Shown here one piece after another: positions 44,125 through 53,573 of a DNA stretch of 64,000 nucleotides. The notes below the pieces were generated by a model. The model searched no databases. It was not told the origin of the DNA and saw only the letters and a program-made list of their open reading frames with translations. Both the position numbers and the translations under genes were made by a program. Every line of letters begins with the position of its first letter. Positions within the stretch are counted from its first letter, which is position 1. Source of the stretch: Saccharopolyspora shandongensis. Its GTDB lineage: Bacteria; Actinomycetota; Actinomycetes; Mycobacteriales; Pseudonocardiaceae. Where the stretch lies: NCBI RefSeq assembly GCF_900106995.1, contig NZ_FNOK01000006.1, positions 209,564 through 273,563 on the forward strand, written 5' to 3'.

Positions 44125-45104
44125 GCGTGCTGCAGGTGTCCGACCTCGACGTCCGGTTCGCCACCGACCGCGGCTGGGTGACGGTGGTCGAAGGTGTGTC
44201 GTTCGCCGTCGAAGCCGGGTCGACGCTGGGCCTGGTCGGCGAATCCGGCTCCGGCAAGACCGTCACCAGCCTGGCGATGCTGGGCCTGCTGCCGCCGCGG
44301 ACCAGCCGGGTGCCCCGCGGCAGCATCCGGCTCGACGGCACCGAGCTCGTCGGCATGCCGCAGAAGCGGCTGGCCGACATCCGCGGCAACGACATCGCGA
44401 TGATCTTCCAGGAGCCGATGTCGTCGCTGAACCCGGCGTTCACCATCGGCGACCAGATCGCGGAAACCGTGCGACGGCACCGGAAGGTGTCCCGCAAGGC
44501 GGCGATGGAACGCGCCGTCGCGGCGCTGGACCAGGTCGGCATCCCGAACGCGGCGAGTCGGGCGCGCAGCTACCCGCACGAGTTCTCCGGCGGGATGCGG
44601 CAGCGGGCGATGATCGCGATGGCGATCTGCTGCGAGCCGAAGGTGCTCGTCGCCGACGAGCCGACGACCGCGCTGGACGTGACGATCCAGGCCCAGATGC
44701 TCGACCTGCTGCGGCAGATGCGCGACGAGCTCGGCATGGGGATGGTGTTCATCACCCACGACCTGGGCGTGGTCGCCGACATCTGCGACCGGGTGGTGGT
44801 GATGTACGCCGGGCAGGTGGTGGCGGCCGACGACGTCGACCACCTCTTCAGCCACCCGCCGCACCCCTACGCCGAGGGCCTGCTGGCCGCCATGCCGCAG
44901 GTCGGCGGCGCGGAGTGGCTGGCCACCATCCCCGGCCAGGCCCCGACGCCGGGCGCCGTGCCCGACGGCTGCCGCTTCCACCCCCGCTGCCCGTACGCCG
45001 CCGACCGCTGCGCCGCCGGCGCCCCGGAGCTGCGGCTGTTCGACCGGCACCGCGCCACGCGGTGCGTCCGCTCCGACGAACTCCTGCTGCGAGGCCCGGC
45101 ATGA
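44121..45104 (+). CDS. Dpp/Opp-type ABC ATPase (DppD-like)
   Basis: 327 residues. Walker [15 protein letters not shown]-loop [17 protein letters not shown], signature [14 protein letters not shown], Walker [15 protein letters not shown], switch His in [13 protein letters not shown]. The C-terminal oligopeptide-transporter domain has [15 protein letters not shown] with the Cys set seen in DppD/OppD. ATGA overlap with the preceding gene. Confidence 0.93.
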   Translation: MSVLQVSDLDVRFATDRGWVTVVEGVSFAVEAGSTLGLVGESGSGKTVTSLAMLGLLPPRTSRVPRGSIRLDGTELVGMPQKRLADIRGNDIAMIFQEPMSSLNPAFTIGDQIAETVRRHRKVSRKAAMERAVAALDQVGIPNAASRARSYPHEFSGGMRQRAMIAMAICCEPKVLVADEPTTALDVTIQAQMLDLLRQMRDELGMGMVFITHDLGVVADICDRVVVMYAGQVVAADDVDHLFSHPPHPYAEGLLAAMPQVGGAEWLATIPGQAPTPGAVPDGCRFHPRCPYAADRCAAGAPELRLFDRHRATRCVRSDELLLRGPA

Positions 45105-46147
45105 CCGCACTGCTCGAAGTCGAGGACCTGTCGGTGAGCTTCCCGTTGCAGCGCGGCCTGTTCCGGCGCGGGGCGCGGCTGCGCGCGGTGGACGGGGTGT
45201 CGTTCGAGGTGGCCGCCGGGGAGATCCTCGGGCTGGTCGGCGAGTCCGGCTCCGGCAAGTCGACCACCGGCCGGGCCCTGATGCGGCTGGTCGAACCCGA
45301 CAGCGGCGCGGTCCGGCTGCGGGGCACCGAGCTGACCGCGCTCGGCGGCCGCGAGCTGCGGCGGCACCGCAGGCACATCCAGATGGTGTTCCAGGACCCC
45401 TACTCATCGCTGGACCCGTCGATGGTGGTCGCCGAGAGCGTCGGCGAACCGCTGGAGGTGCACGAGGGCCTGCGCGGGAAGGTGCGGGACGAGCGGGTCC
45501 GGGACCTGCTGGTGCGGGTCGGCCTGTCGCCGCGCCACCTGGAGCGCTACCCGTACGAGTTCTCCGGCGGGCAGCGGCAGCGGCTGGCCATCGCCCGCGC
45601 GCTGGCGGTGGACCCGGACGTCGTGATCTGCGACGAGGCGGTGTCCGCATTGGACGTTTCGACGCAGAACCAGATCATCAACCTGCTGGAGGAACTGCGC
45701 GCCGAACTGGGCACCTCGTACCTGTTCATCTCGCACGACCTGTCGGTGGTGCGGCAGCTCGCCCAGCGCGTGGCGGTGATGTACCTCGGGCGGCTCGTGG
45801 AGGAAGGCCCGTCGCAGCGCCTCTACGCACACCCCGCCCACCCGTACACCGAGGCGCTGCTGTCGGCGGTCCCGGTGCCCAACCCGGGGGTGCAGCGCCG
45901 GCGCGAGCGCATCGTGCTCCCCGGCGATCCGCCGGACCCGACCGATCCGCCCGGCGGCTGCACCTTCCACCCGCGCTGCCCGTACGCGATGGACGTCTGC
46001 CGCTCGGTCGTCCCCGAGCCGACGCCCGTCGACGGCGGCGGCACGGTGCGCTGCCACCTGCACACCAGCGGGCCCGTGCTGGCGGGCGGTTCCGTCCTGG
46101 AACTGCGTGCCGCAGAATCGGGGGCGGCAACCGACACCGGGAGTTGA
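45101..46147 (+). CDS. Dpp/Opp-type ABC ATPase (DppF-like)
   Basis: 348 residues. Walker A GESGSGKSTTGRAL, MVFQDPYSSLDPSM, signature FSGGQRQRLAIARAL, Walker B VVICDEAVSALDVSTQ (Ala in place of the usual Pro after Glu), FISHDLSVVRQLA, and the C-terminal [19 protein letters not shown] overlap with the DppD-like gene. Completes the importer. Confidence 0.93.
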   Translation: MTALLEVEDLSVSFPLQRGLFRRGARLRAVDGVSFEVAAGEILGLVGESGSGKSTTGRALMRLVEPDSGAVRLRGTELTALGGRELRRHRRHIQMVFQDPYSSLDPSMVVAESVGEPLEVHEGLRGKVRDERVRDLLVRVGLSPRHLERYPYEFSGGQRQRLAIARALAVDPDVVICDEAVSALDVSTQNQIINLLEELRAELGTSYLFISHDLSVVRQLAQRVAVMYLGRLVEEGPSQRLYAHPAHPYTEALLSAVPVPNPGVQRRRERIVLPGDPPDPTDPPGGCTFHPRCPYAMDVCRSVVPEPTPVDGGGTVRCHLHTSGPVLAGGSVLELRAAESGAATDTGS

Positions 46148-46956
46148 TGGGCTTGCAGACCGCCACGGCCGCGCTGAACGACGTCCAGACGCACTACTGC
46201 GCCAGCGGTTCCGGCCCGGCCGTGGTGTTCGTGCACGGCCTCGCCGAGGACCACCGCAGTTGGCGGCGCCAGCAGGCGGAGTTCGCCGACCACCGCACCT
46301 ACGCCTACGACGTGCGCGGGCACGGCGCCAGCACGCTCGGCGACGCGAACGGAACCCTGGCCCAGCTGCGGGACGATCTGCTCGCGTTCCTCGACGAGGT
46401 CTCCGGGCCTGCGGTGTGCGTGGGATTCTCCCTCGGCGGCACGGTGGTGCTCTCCGCCGCGGCGCACCGGCCGGATCTGGTCACCGGCGTCATCGTGCTG
46501 GGGACGTCCTCGGTGGTGGGGCGCGCGGCGGCCGAGATCAACCTGCAGCGAGCCGCGGAGACCGGCGACGCCGTGCTCGCCTCGCTGCGCGCGGACACCG
46601 CGATGATGGTCTCGAACTCCACAGTGGACGTCGATGAGGTGGTTGCGCGGCGCGCGGAATCCATCGGCGACGGCCGCGGCTACGCGAACGCGGCGACCGC
46701 GATGGCGGGCCTGCGCGGCAACCCGCTGACCCCGGAGCTGGCGGCGATCAAGTGCCCGGTGGCGGTGATCGGCGGCGAGCACGACGTCCTCTGCCCGCGC
46801 AAGGCGGCCGACATCCTCCTCGAAGCACTCCCCCAGGCCACGTATCAGGAAATCCCCGACGCGGGCCACCTGATGAACGTCGACAACCCGGAAGCCGTCA
46901 CGGCCGCGCTGCGAAGCGCCCTGGCCGCGGGCCGCGGGCCTCTCGAGCCGTCGTAA
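46147..46956 (+). CDS. Alpha/beta hydrolase ending the importer operon
   Basis: 269 residues from ATG 46147, which shares a base with the preceding stop (TGATG). VVFVHGLAEDHRSWRRQ opens the fold; nucleophile Ser in CVGFSLGGTVVL, acid Asp in VIGGEHDVLCP, base His in IPDAGHLMNVDNP. The family includes enol-lactone and carboxylester hydrolases. Being the last gene of the importer operon, it may cleave the imported solute, an inference. Confidence 0.87.
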   Translation: MGLQTATAALNDVQTHYCASGSGPAVVFVHGLAEDHRSWRRQQAEFADHRTYAYDVRGHGASTLGDANGTLAQLRDDLLAFLDEVSGPAVCVGFSLGGTVVLSAAAHRPDLVTGVIVLGTSSVVGRAAAEINLQRAAETGDAVLASLRADTAMMVSNSTVDVDEVVARRAESIGDGRGYANAATAMAGLRGNPLTPELAAIKCPVAVIGGEHDVLCPRKAADILLEALPQATYQEIPDAGHLMNVDNPEAVTAALRSALAAGRGPLEPS

Positions 46957-46980
46957 CAACCCGAAAGGCCCACGGCCCGC
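46927..46980. terminator. 15-bp hairpin closing the importer operon
   Basis: GCGGGCCGCGGGCCT (46927-46941, inside the hydrolase end) pairs with AGGCCCACGGCCCGC (46966-46980) with one G-U pair and a 24-nt loop. It lies between convergent stops and can end both transcripts. Confidence 0.65.
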
Positions 46981-46985
46981 CCGGA

Positions 46986-48323
46986 TCAGAACAGGAGGGC
47001 CATGAGCTGGATCGGGATCATGGCGATGATCGACGCCGCCGAGACCGTCAGCGTCACCGACTTCAGGGCTCCTCGCGTCGTCTGCGGCAGCAGGGTCTGC
47101 AGCAGCCAGAACGTGTTGCTGGTCGCGTGGATGACGAACAGCGAGCCCGCGCCCGCCGCCAGGGCGACGAAGATCGGGTCGATGCCCAGCAGCGGCATCA
47201 CCGGGCCCAGCACGCCCGCGGCGGTGATCGACGCCAGCGTCACCGAGCCGATCGCGATGTGCAGCACCGCTGCCACCAGCCACACCAGCAGCAGCGGCAC
47301 GACCGTGCTGGTGGAGAAGTAGTCCTTCAGCAGCTCGCCCAGGCCGACGTCCTTCACCGTCTGCGCCAGCGAACCGCCGACGCCGGTGAGGATGAGGATC
47401 TGGCCGCTCTCGTGGAAGCCGCGCTTGAACGCCGCCGCGGTCTGCTCCGCCGGGAGCTTCCAGCGCGCGATGAGCACCGCCCCGATCAGGCCGATGAGCA
47501 GGGCGATCACCGGGTCACCGAGGAAGTCGACCCACGGCGAGGAGAACTCGGCCATCTCCGCGATGGCGCCGAAGGCGATCAGCGCCAGCGCGAGCAGCAG
47601 CGGGGCCAGCAGCAGCGGCAGCGGCGGGAGTTCGCGCGGCGACCGCTCCTCGTCGGCGACCTCGGCGACCGGCAGCTCCTCGGTCTCGTCCAGCTTCGGG
47701 TTCCACAGGCCGCGCTTGGCCAGCGCGGTGAACAGCGCCAGCGTGACGACGATGGTGAAGACCGCGGTGACGGTGCCGAAGAGGAACATCTTGCCGAACG
47801 GCAGGTCCAGCACGCCGGCCAGCGCGACGGCCCCGACGCCGGGCACCACGAACACCAGGCCGACCTCGATGCCCAGCGCCATCGCCGCGCACATCCGGGC
47901 CGCGCCGTACGGCCCGATCTGCCGGGACAGCCGGCTGGCCAGCGGCGCGGTGATCACCAGCAGCACGTCCGCGAAGATCGACTGGAGGACCGTGCCGACG
48001 GTGGCGCCGAAGGTGTAGGGCAGGCTGCGCGGCCCGAAGGTGCGCACGAGCAGGTCGACGAGCTTCTCGATCGCGCCGAGCGAGGCCATCAGCGAGCCGA
48101 GCAGCACGCCGAACGCGATCAGCAGCCCGACCTCGGTCATCAGGTCGCCGAAGCCGGTGGTGATGGACTTGATGGTCTGCTCGGGGCCTAGCCCGGAGAC
48201 GAGGCCCAGGTAGATCGCGCCGAGGACGAGCGCGATAGCTGGGCTGATCTTGGCGCGGAGGATGAGCACGACGACGCCGACGATGGTTATCGCGGCGTTG
48301 GCGAAGACAACGATGTCCGACAT
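46986..48323 (-). CDS. GntP-family gluconate/carboxylate permease
   Basis: 445 residues with about twelve hydrophobic segments. Marks of GntP: AKISPAIALVLGAIYLGLVS, TTGFGDLMTEVGLLIAFGVLLG, RKGFHESGQILILTGVGGSLA-like block and AAVLHIAIGSVTLASITAAG. Members import gluconate, other sugar acids or hydroxy acids with H+. It is divergent from the CoA-transferase gene; the 307-bp gap between holds AT-rich sequence and a dyad. Confidence 0.88.
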   Translation of the reverse strand: MSDIVVFANAAITIVGVVVLILRAKISPAIALVLGAIYLGLVSGLGPEQTIKSITTGFGDLMTEVGLLIAFGVLLGSLMASLGAIEKLVDLLVRTFGPRSLPYTFGATVGTVLQSIFADVLLVITAPLASRLSRQIGPYGAARMCAAMALGIEVGLVFVVPGVGAVALAGVLDLPFGKMFLFGTVTAVFTIVVTLALFTALAKRGLWNPKLDETEELPVAEVADEERSPRELPPLPLLLAPLLLALALIAFGAIAEMAEFSSPWVDFLGDPVIALLIGLIGAVLIARWKLPAEQTAAAFKRGFHESGQILILTGVGGSLAQTVKDVGLGELLKDYFSTSTVVPLLLVWLVAAVLHIAIGSVTLASITAAGVLGPVMPLLGIDPIFVALAAGAGSLFVIHATSNTFWLLQTLLPQTTRGALKSVTLTVSAASIIAMIPIQLMALLF

Positions 48324-48450
48324 CTATGGGTCCGATTCGTCGGGGTCGGCACGAGCCGACTCCTGAGTTCTGCGGCGAGCAGCGCTTTTCCCGCCGGGTC
48401 GGGTTTTGCCCACCCGGCGGCTACGAAGACGGACCGGCGAAGCATACACA

Positions 48451-48467
48451 TGATCGTTGCGTGATCA
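48451..48467. promoter_or_regulatory. Dyad in the divergent GntP / CoA-transferase promoter region
   Basis: TGATC-N7-GATCA is a 17-bp dyad in the AT-rich centre of the 48324-48630 gap. A TTGACA hexamer at 48539-48544 on the forward strand is a good -35 box though no matching -10 box is clear. A regulator such as the IclR protein encoded at 50743 could act here. Confidence 0.4.
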
Positions 48468-48630
48468 AGGTCTTGTTAATCCTCATCCGGGTAATTACCG
48501 TCCTGTCTTGCCGAATAAAGGCATTGGTTTCCCAAATATTGACAAAGCAGGGGCTTGCGGAGACGGACAACTCCACGCCCCGGGCGCTCACATCGCCCTT
48601 GCCGCAACACCGTGAAACAGGAGAAGACCG

Positions 48631-49842
48631 ATGGCGCCCAACGGACACGGGCCCCTCACCGGGATCCGGGTGGTCGAGCTCGGCAACTTCATCGCCGCCC
48701 CGACCGCGGGCCGGATCCTCGCCGAGTTCGGCGCCGACGTCATCAAGATCGAACGCCCCAAGACCGGCGACGAGCTGCGCAACTGGCGGCTGCACGGCGG
48801 CGACGTGTCGCTGCTGTTCCGCACCATGGCGCGCAACAAGCGCTCGATGACCCTCGACCTGCGCTCCGCGCAGGGCCAGGGCGTCGCGCGGAAGCTGATC
48901 TCCGGCGCGGACATCGTGCTGGAGAACTTCCGGCCCGGCACGCTGGAGAAGTGGGGACTCGGCCCGGCGGAGATCCGCCGGGCCAACCCGGGAGCCGTGC
49001 TGGTGCGGATCTCCGGGTTCGGGCAGACCGGGCCGTACCGGGAGCGCCCGGGCTTCGGCGGCGTCGCCGAGGCCTTCGGCGGCGTGCGGCACCTGACCGG
49101 CTATCCAGGCATGCCGCCGGTGCGCACCGGCGTCAGCCTGGCGGACTCGGTGGCCGGGCTCTACGCGGTCATCGGCGCGTTGATGGGGCTACTGCGCCGC
49201 CGCTCCGGCGAGCCCGGCGAAACCGTCGACGTCGCGCTGTACGAGGCGATCTACTCGCTGATGGAGTCCTCGGTACCGGACTTCGACGCCTTCGGCGTCA
49301 CCAGGGAGGCCACCGGGGCGACGATCCCCGGGGTCGTTCCGTCGAGCACCTACCGGTGCGCCGACGGCAAGTACGTGGTGGTCGGTGGCAACAACAACGC
49401 CATCTACGCCCGGCTGATGGACCTGATCGACCGCCCCGACCTGGCCGGCGATCCCGCGCTGCAGACGAACGTCGGCCGGGTCGAGCGGGGCGCGGAGATC
49501 GACGACGCGATCGGCTCCTGGACGGCGCGGCTGGACAGCCCGCGGGTGCTGGAGCTGCTCGCCGGGGCGTCCGTCCCCAGTGGACCCATCTACGACGTGC
49601 CGGACATCGTGGCCGATCCGCACTTCGCGGCCCGCGGGATGCACGAGCGGCACCCGGTGCGGATCGAGGGCGACGAGACCCGCGAGGTGCTGTTCCCCGG
49701 CATCGTCCCGAAGCTGACCGAAGAACCGGGCGGCACCCGCTGGCTCGGCCCGGAGCTGGGCCAGCACACCGACGAGGTGCTGGCCGAGCTGGGGCTCTCC
49801 CCGACCGAGACCGCCGAGCTGCGGGCCGAAGGAGTGATCTGA
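48631..49842 (+). CDS. CaiB/BaiF (class III) CoA-transferase
   Basis: 403 residues. LTGIRVVELGNFIAAPTAGR opens the family; catalytic Asp is probably Asp172 in GVSLADSVAGLYA; VLENFRPGTLEKWGLG and PSGPIYDVPDIVADPHFAARG are other family blocks. It moves CoA between acids without ATP. ATG 48631 has AGGAGA upstream. The gene ends 1 nt before the lyase gene, so the CoA-ester made here is probably the lyase substrate. Confidence 0.9.
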   Translation: MAPNGHGPLTGIRVVELGNFIAAPTAGRILAEFGADVIKIERPKTGDELRNWRLHGGDVSLLFRTMARNKRSMTLDLRSAQGQGVARKLISGADIVLENFRPGTLEKWGLGPAEIRRANPGAVLVRISGFGQTGPYRERPGFGGVAEAFGGVRHLTGYPGMPPVRTGVSLADSVAGLYAVIGALMGLLRRRSGEPGETVDVALYEAIYSLMESSVPDFDAFGVTREATGATIPGVVPSSTYRCADGKYVVVGGNNNAIYARLMDLIDRPDLAGDPALQTNVGRVERGAEIDDAIGSWTARLDSPRVLELLAGASVPSGPIYDVPDIVADPHFAARGMHERHPVRIEGDETREVLFPGIVPKLTEEPGGTRWLGPELGQHTDEVLAELGLSPTETAELRAEGVI

Positions 49843-49843
49843 A

Positions 49844-50740
49844 TTGGTACTCATCACCGAGGTGTCGCTGCGCGACGGGCTGCAGATCGAGCCGGTGATC
49901 GTGCCCACCGCCGACAAGGTCCGCTTCGGCGAGCTGCTGGTCGACGCGGGTTTCCAGCACCTGGAGATCGGTTCGTTCGTCAACCCGAAGCGGGTGGCGA
50001 CGATGGCCGACACCGCCGAGGTCGTCGCGGGCCTCGCCGACCAGCCGGCGACCTTCCACACGCTGGTGCTCAACGAGCGGGGCGCGCAGCGCGCCGTCGA
50101 GGCGGGCGCGAAGAACGTGCGGCTGGTGCTTTCGGCCAGCGAGGGCCACAGCGTGTCGAACGCCGGTGTCGGCACGGAGGAAGCGATGCAGCGCATCGCG
50201 CGGGCCGCCGAGATCGTGCACGACGCCGGAATCCGCACCGAAGGCTGCATCGCGACCGCGTTCGTCTGCCCCTTCGACGGCGACACCCCGGTGGAGCGCG
50301 TCGTCCGGGTCGCGCGGCACTACGCGGACATCGGCGTCGACGTGCTGCACCTCGCGGACACCATCGGCGCGGCATCGCCGGGCGACATCAACCGCGCCGT
50401 CACCGCGGTGCGCGACGTCTTTCCCGTGGAGCGAACGGGTCTTCACCTGCACAGCACCTACGGCATGGCCGACGCCAACGCCTGGGAGGCCTACCGCTGC
50501 GGCATCCGGCGCTTCGACGCCGCGCTCGGCGGGCTCGGCGGCTGCCCGTTCGCGCCGGGCGCGACCGGCAACATCGCCGCCGACGACCTGATCCACCTGT
50601 TCCACCGGGAAGGCATCGACACCGGGATCGACGTGTCCAAGCTCGGCGCGCTGCGCGATCACCTCGCCGGGCTGGTCGGGCACGCGCTGCCGTCGGCGCT
50701 GGCGAAGATCCCGGCCGCTCCCGCGGAAGTCCGGCGCTAG
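49844..50740 (+). CDS. HMG-CoA lyase-like enzyme (HMGL family)
   Basis: 298 residues, TIM barrel. EVSLRDGLQIEPV holds the R-D-G-L-Q metal/CoA site; HLHSTYGMADANAWEA gives the two metal His (H-x-H), and GLGGCPFAPGATGNIAADDL is the Cys loop of true HMG-CoA lyases. It splits 3-hydroxy-3-methylglutaryl-CoA or a similar hydroxyacyl-CoA into acetyl-CoA and a keto acid. The TTG start at 49844 has GAAGGAG 9 nt upstream. Together with the CoA-transferase it forms a two-step route. Confidence 0.87.
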   Translation: MVLITEVSLRDGLQIEPVIVPTADKVRFGELLVDAGFQHLEIGSFVNPKRVATMADTAEVVAGLADQPATFHTLVLNERGAQRAVEAGAKNVRLVLSASEGHSVSNAGVGTEEAMQRIARAAEIVHDAGIRTEGCIATAFVCPFDGDTPVERVVRVARHYADIGVDVLHLADTIGAASPGDINRAVTAVRDVFPVERTGLHLHSTYGMADANAWEAYRCGIRRFDAALGGLGGCPFAPGATGNIAADDLIHLFHREGIDTGIDVSKLGALRDHLAGLVGHALPSALAKIPAAPAEVRR

Positions 50741-50742
50741 CC

Positions 50743-51378
50743 GTGGCCGCGGAACCGTTCGCCACCGGCGTCGGCGTCCTGGACCGCTCGGTGGCCATCC
50801 TGGACTGCGTGGAAAGCCAGCCGATGGGCACCAGCGAACTGGCCAGGACGCTCGGCCTGACGGTGTCCACCGCGCACCGGCTGGCCACCGCTCTCGTCGC
50901 CCACGGCCTGCTGCGGCGCGACGCGGCGGGCTGCTTCCACCTCGGCCCGCGCTTCGCGACCTCGGCGCTGGCCGAGACCGCGCGGCCGGTGCTGGAAGAA
51001 CTGTGCGTAGCGGCGGGAGAATCGGTGCAGCTGTGGGTCCGGCGGGCAGACCACCGGCTGTGCATCGTGAGCGTCGAGTCGCCGGAGGAACTGCGGGCCA
51101 GCCAGCCCGCGGGCACCCTGCTCCCGTTCCCGCACGGATCGTCCGGTCAGGTGCTACTCGGCGAGAGGAACCCGGACGGCCACGACTGGGTCGAGAGCGT
51201 CCAGGCTCGCGCGCCGGGCGTCGGTTCGGTCAGCGCTCCGGTGCGCCTGCACGGCGACACGGTCGCGGCGGTGTGCCTTTCGGCGCCTACGCAACGACTC
51301 CTGCCGAGCCCCGGGCAGCGCTTCGGCGCCCAGGTCGTCGCCGCCGCGGAACGGATCGGAGCGGCCCTCGGCGGCTAG
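50743..51378 (+). CDS. IclR-family regulator of the CoA-transferase/lyase cassette
   Basis: 211 residues, short for the family. Helix-turn-helix at 12-65 (GVLDRSVAILDCVESQPMGT, LARTLGLTVSTAHRLATALV), then a shortened effector domain with FPHGSSGQVLLGE and GSVSAPVRLHGDTVAAVCLS. The GTG follows the lyase stop by 2 nt, so it is in the same transcript and probably senses the pathway acid. Confidence 0.83.
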   Translation: MAAEPFATGVGVLDRSVAILDCVESQPMGTSELARTLGLTVSTAHRLATALVAHGLLRRDAAGCFHLGPRFATSALAETARPVLEELCVAAGESVQLWVRRADHRLCIVSVESPEELRASQPAGTLLPFPHGSSGQVLLGERNPDGHDWVESVQARAPGVGSVSAPVRLHGDTVAAVCLSAPTQRLLPSPGQRFGAQVVAAAERIGAALGG

Positions 51379-51435
51379 TTCGCGGCCGCTGCTGGGCGAA
51401 CGGGTTCGACGGCGATCCGGCCGACGGGTAACGCA

Positions 51436-51481
51436 GAACCCCGGCACCTCCGTCCACATCGGACGGGGATGCCGGGGGTTC
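51436..51481. terminator. Long two-part hairpin between convergent genes
   Basis: GAACCCCGGCA pairs with TGCCGGGGGTTC (one bulged G); inside, CCGTCC pairs with GGACGG. It lies between the IclR stop (51378) and the siderophore-binding protein stop (51490). Confidence 0.8.
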
Positions 51482-51489
51482 GCGCGAGC

Positions 51490-52491
51490 TCAGCGGGCCA
51501 GCTGGGTCTCCAGCTGGTCGGCCAGCTTGTTCATGATCCCGGCGTAGCTGGCGTAGCTCATCGGCGCGACCGCGTCCCATTCGACGAAGCGGTTCGCGGC
51601 GGCCGCCGGGTGCGAGGCGAACACCGGGTTCTCCTTCATCTGCTCCGGCTTCATCGAGGCGGGCCGGGCGTCCCACAGCAGGACGTCGCCGGGGTAGGCG
51701 TTGGCCTTCTCCCAGGACAGCCGCTCGAAGTAGCCGCCGCCGGCCACGTCCGGGTTCTGCGGCGTCGTGATCGGCAGACCCAGCTCCTTGACGTAGTAGT
51801 CCAGGTCCGGGTTGCGGGCCGGGACCACCACGAAGTACTCCTCCTTGGTACCGCCCACGGCGAGGATCGACTTGCCCTCGGCGCGCATCCGCGCCCCGAT
51901 GTCGCGCAGGCGCTGGGCGGCCGCGTTGAACCGGTCCTCGTCGGCCTTCACCCGCTCCGAGTCGACGTCGCCGCCAAGCGCGCGAGCCAGTTCCTTGTAC
52001 TTGCGGATGGCCTCGGGCAGCGCGATCCCGGACTGCACGACGCCGGCCGTCGGCACGATCCGCTTGACCGCGTCCTCCTGGTCCTGGACCAGGTGCCAGA
52101 GACCGGGGAATTCCGCGTACTTGCCGCTGACCAGCAGTTCCGGCTTGAGGGAGGTCAGCCGCTCCAGGTTCACCTCGCCGTAGCCCGGCCCGGTGACGTC
52201 GGTGACCTGGCGGGGATCAATGCTGCCCGCCTCCGGCTCGGTGGAGCCGTCGTCGCGCACCAGCGGCCCGAAGGTGCCGACCACGTTCACCCCGAAGTCC
52301 TTCAGCGCCCCGGCCGACGAGACCTGCGCGACGATCCGCTCCGGGCGCTTGTCCGCGTTCAGAGTGATCCCGCGATCATCGGTGTAGGACCATCCGGTGC
52401 CCGCCTGGTCGTCCTGACCTGGCGAAGCGCATGCCGTCAGCGAACCGACGGCGACGAGCAGCGCGGTAGCGGCTCGGATCTTGTGACGCAA
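51490..52491 (-). CDS. Iron-siderophore-binding lipoprotein of an ABC importer
   Basis: 333 residues. Lipobox SLTAC (Cys 21). FepB/FecB-like layout: PERIVAQVSSAGALKDFGVN, GEVNLERLTSLKPELLVSG, then the long helix and C-terminal lobe with GGYFERLSWEKANAYPGDVL. Binds a ferric siderophore outside the cell. No permease or ATPase gene accompanies it. An IdeR/DmdR box lies just upstream, so it should be made under iron shortage. Confidence 0.9.
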   Translation of the reverse strand: MRHKIRAATALLVAVGSLTACASPGQDDQAGTGWSYTDDRGITLNADKRPERIVAQVSSAGALKDFGVNVVGTFGPLVRDDGSTEPEAGSIDPRQVTDVTGPGYGEVNLERLTSLKPELLVSGKYAEFPGLWHLVQDQEDAVKRIVPTAGVVQSGIALPEAIRKYKELARALGGDVDSERVKADEDRFNAAAQRLRDIGARMRAEGKSILAVGGTKEEYFVVVPARNPDLDYYVKELGLPITTPQNPDVAGGGYFERLSWEKANAYPGDVLLWDARPASMKPEQMKENPVFASHPAAAANRFVEWDAVAPMSYASYAGIMNKLADQLETQLAR

Positions 52492-52510
52492 ACCAACCTC
52501 CCCAAATTCG

Positions 52511-52529
52511 TAAGGCTAGGCTAACCTAG
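52511..52529. promoter_or_regulatory. IdeR/DmdR iron box
   Basis: TAAGGCTAGGCTAACCTAG fits the consensus TTAGGTTAGSCTAACCTAA at most positions, with a clean right half. It sits between the divergent starts of the siderophore-binding protein (52491) and the siderophore-interacting protein (52553) and should repress both when Fe2+ is plentiful. Confidence 0.88.
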
Positions 52530-52552
52530 CATTCGATCTCGGGAGGTTACGG

Positions 52553-53491
52553 ATGCCAGGTACGCGGACCGCGCAGTTGACCGAGCACAAGCCCGTCTAC
52601 CGGACGTTCCCGGTCGAGGTAGCGAGGGTGCAACGGCTCGGTCCGAGCTTCGTCCGGATCACCTTCACCGCCGAGTGCCTGCGCTCCTTCGGCGCCGGCG
52701 GGCACGACCAGCGGATCAAGCTGGTGCTGCCGCAGCCCGGCCGCACACTCGCGGACTTCCCGAGCGGCGCCGACTGGTACCAGCGGTGGCTGGCGATGCC
52801 CGACGAGATCCGCCCGAACCTGCGCACCTACACGGTCCGCGCCTACCGCGGCGAATCCGCCGAGCTCGACGTCGACTTCGTGCTGCACGGCGGACCCGGC
52901 CACGGCGGCCCCGCCTCGAACTGGGCGGCGCAGGCGCGACCCGGCGACGAGATCGGCCTGCTCGGCCCCGACCGGCCGGGCACCGGCCGCATGTGGGGCT
53001 GCGAGTGGGCGCCGCCCGCGGCGGCCAGCCACCTGGTGCTCGCCGGTGACGAGACCGCCGTGCCCGCCGTCGCCTCCATCGTCGAATCGCTCCCGCCGTG
53101 CGCTCGCGGCATCGTCTGCCTCGAAGTGCCGGAAGAGCACGACCGGCAGGACTGGAACCTGCCCGACGGCGTCGAGGTGCGCTGGTTCCCCCGATGCGCC
53201 GCGACGCCGCACGGCACGCTGCTGGAGGAAGGCGTCGCCGAGGCGCTGAACGAGCTGCGCCCGTCGTCGCGCGGCGACGCGGCCGAACCGGACGACGTCG
53301 ACGTGGACACCACGACGCTGTGGGAGGTGCCCGACACCCCCGCCGACGCGGCCTCGCCCGACGCCTTCTACGGCTGGCTGGCCGGCGAGGCGGGCGTGAT
53401 CAAGCGGCTGCGGCGAATGCTGGTCAACGACTACGGCATCCCGAAGCAGGCGGTCGCCTTCATGGGCTACTGGCGCGAGGGCCACTGCTGA
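52553..53491 (+). CDS. Siderophore-interacting FAD protein (ferric-siderophore reductase)
   Basis: 312 residues. ViuB/SIP family: an N-terminal FAD barrel with RPNLRTYTVRAYR (the R-x-Y-T-x-R flavin motif) and GPASNWAAQARPGDEIGLLGP, then the NAD(P)H half with LVLAGDETAVPAVASIVESL and FMGYWREGH near the end. Releases iron from imported siderophores by reduction. GGGAGG precedes ATG 52553. Shares the iron box with the divergent binding protein. Confidence 0.92.
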   Translation: MPGTRTAQLTEHKPVYRTFPVEVARVQRLGPSFVRITFTAECLRSFGAGGHDQRIKLVLPQPGRTLADFPSGADWYQRWLAMPDEIRPNLRTYTVRAYRGESAELDVDFVLHGGPGHGGPASNWAAQARPGDEIGLLGPDRPGTGRMWGCEWAPPAAASHLVLAGDETAVPAVASIVESLPPCARGIVCLEVPEEHDRQDWNLPDGVEVRWFPRCAATPHGTLLEEGVAEALNELRPSSRGDAAEPDDVDVDTTTLWEVPDTPADAASPDAFYGWLAGEAGVIKRLRRMLVNDYGIPKQAVAFMGYWREGHC

Positions 53492-53573
53492 CCCCCTGAT
53501 CTGTCGGTGCCTTCGGTTACTGTGCTCTGCGACACCAAAAGTCCAGTGCAGAGGTAGCCGAAGGGGCGCAGCA

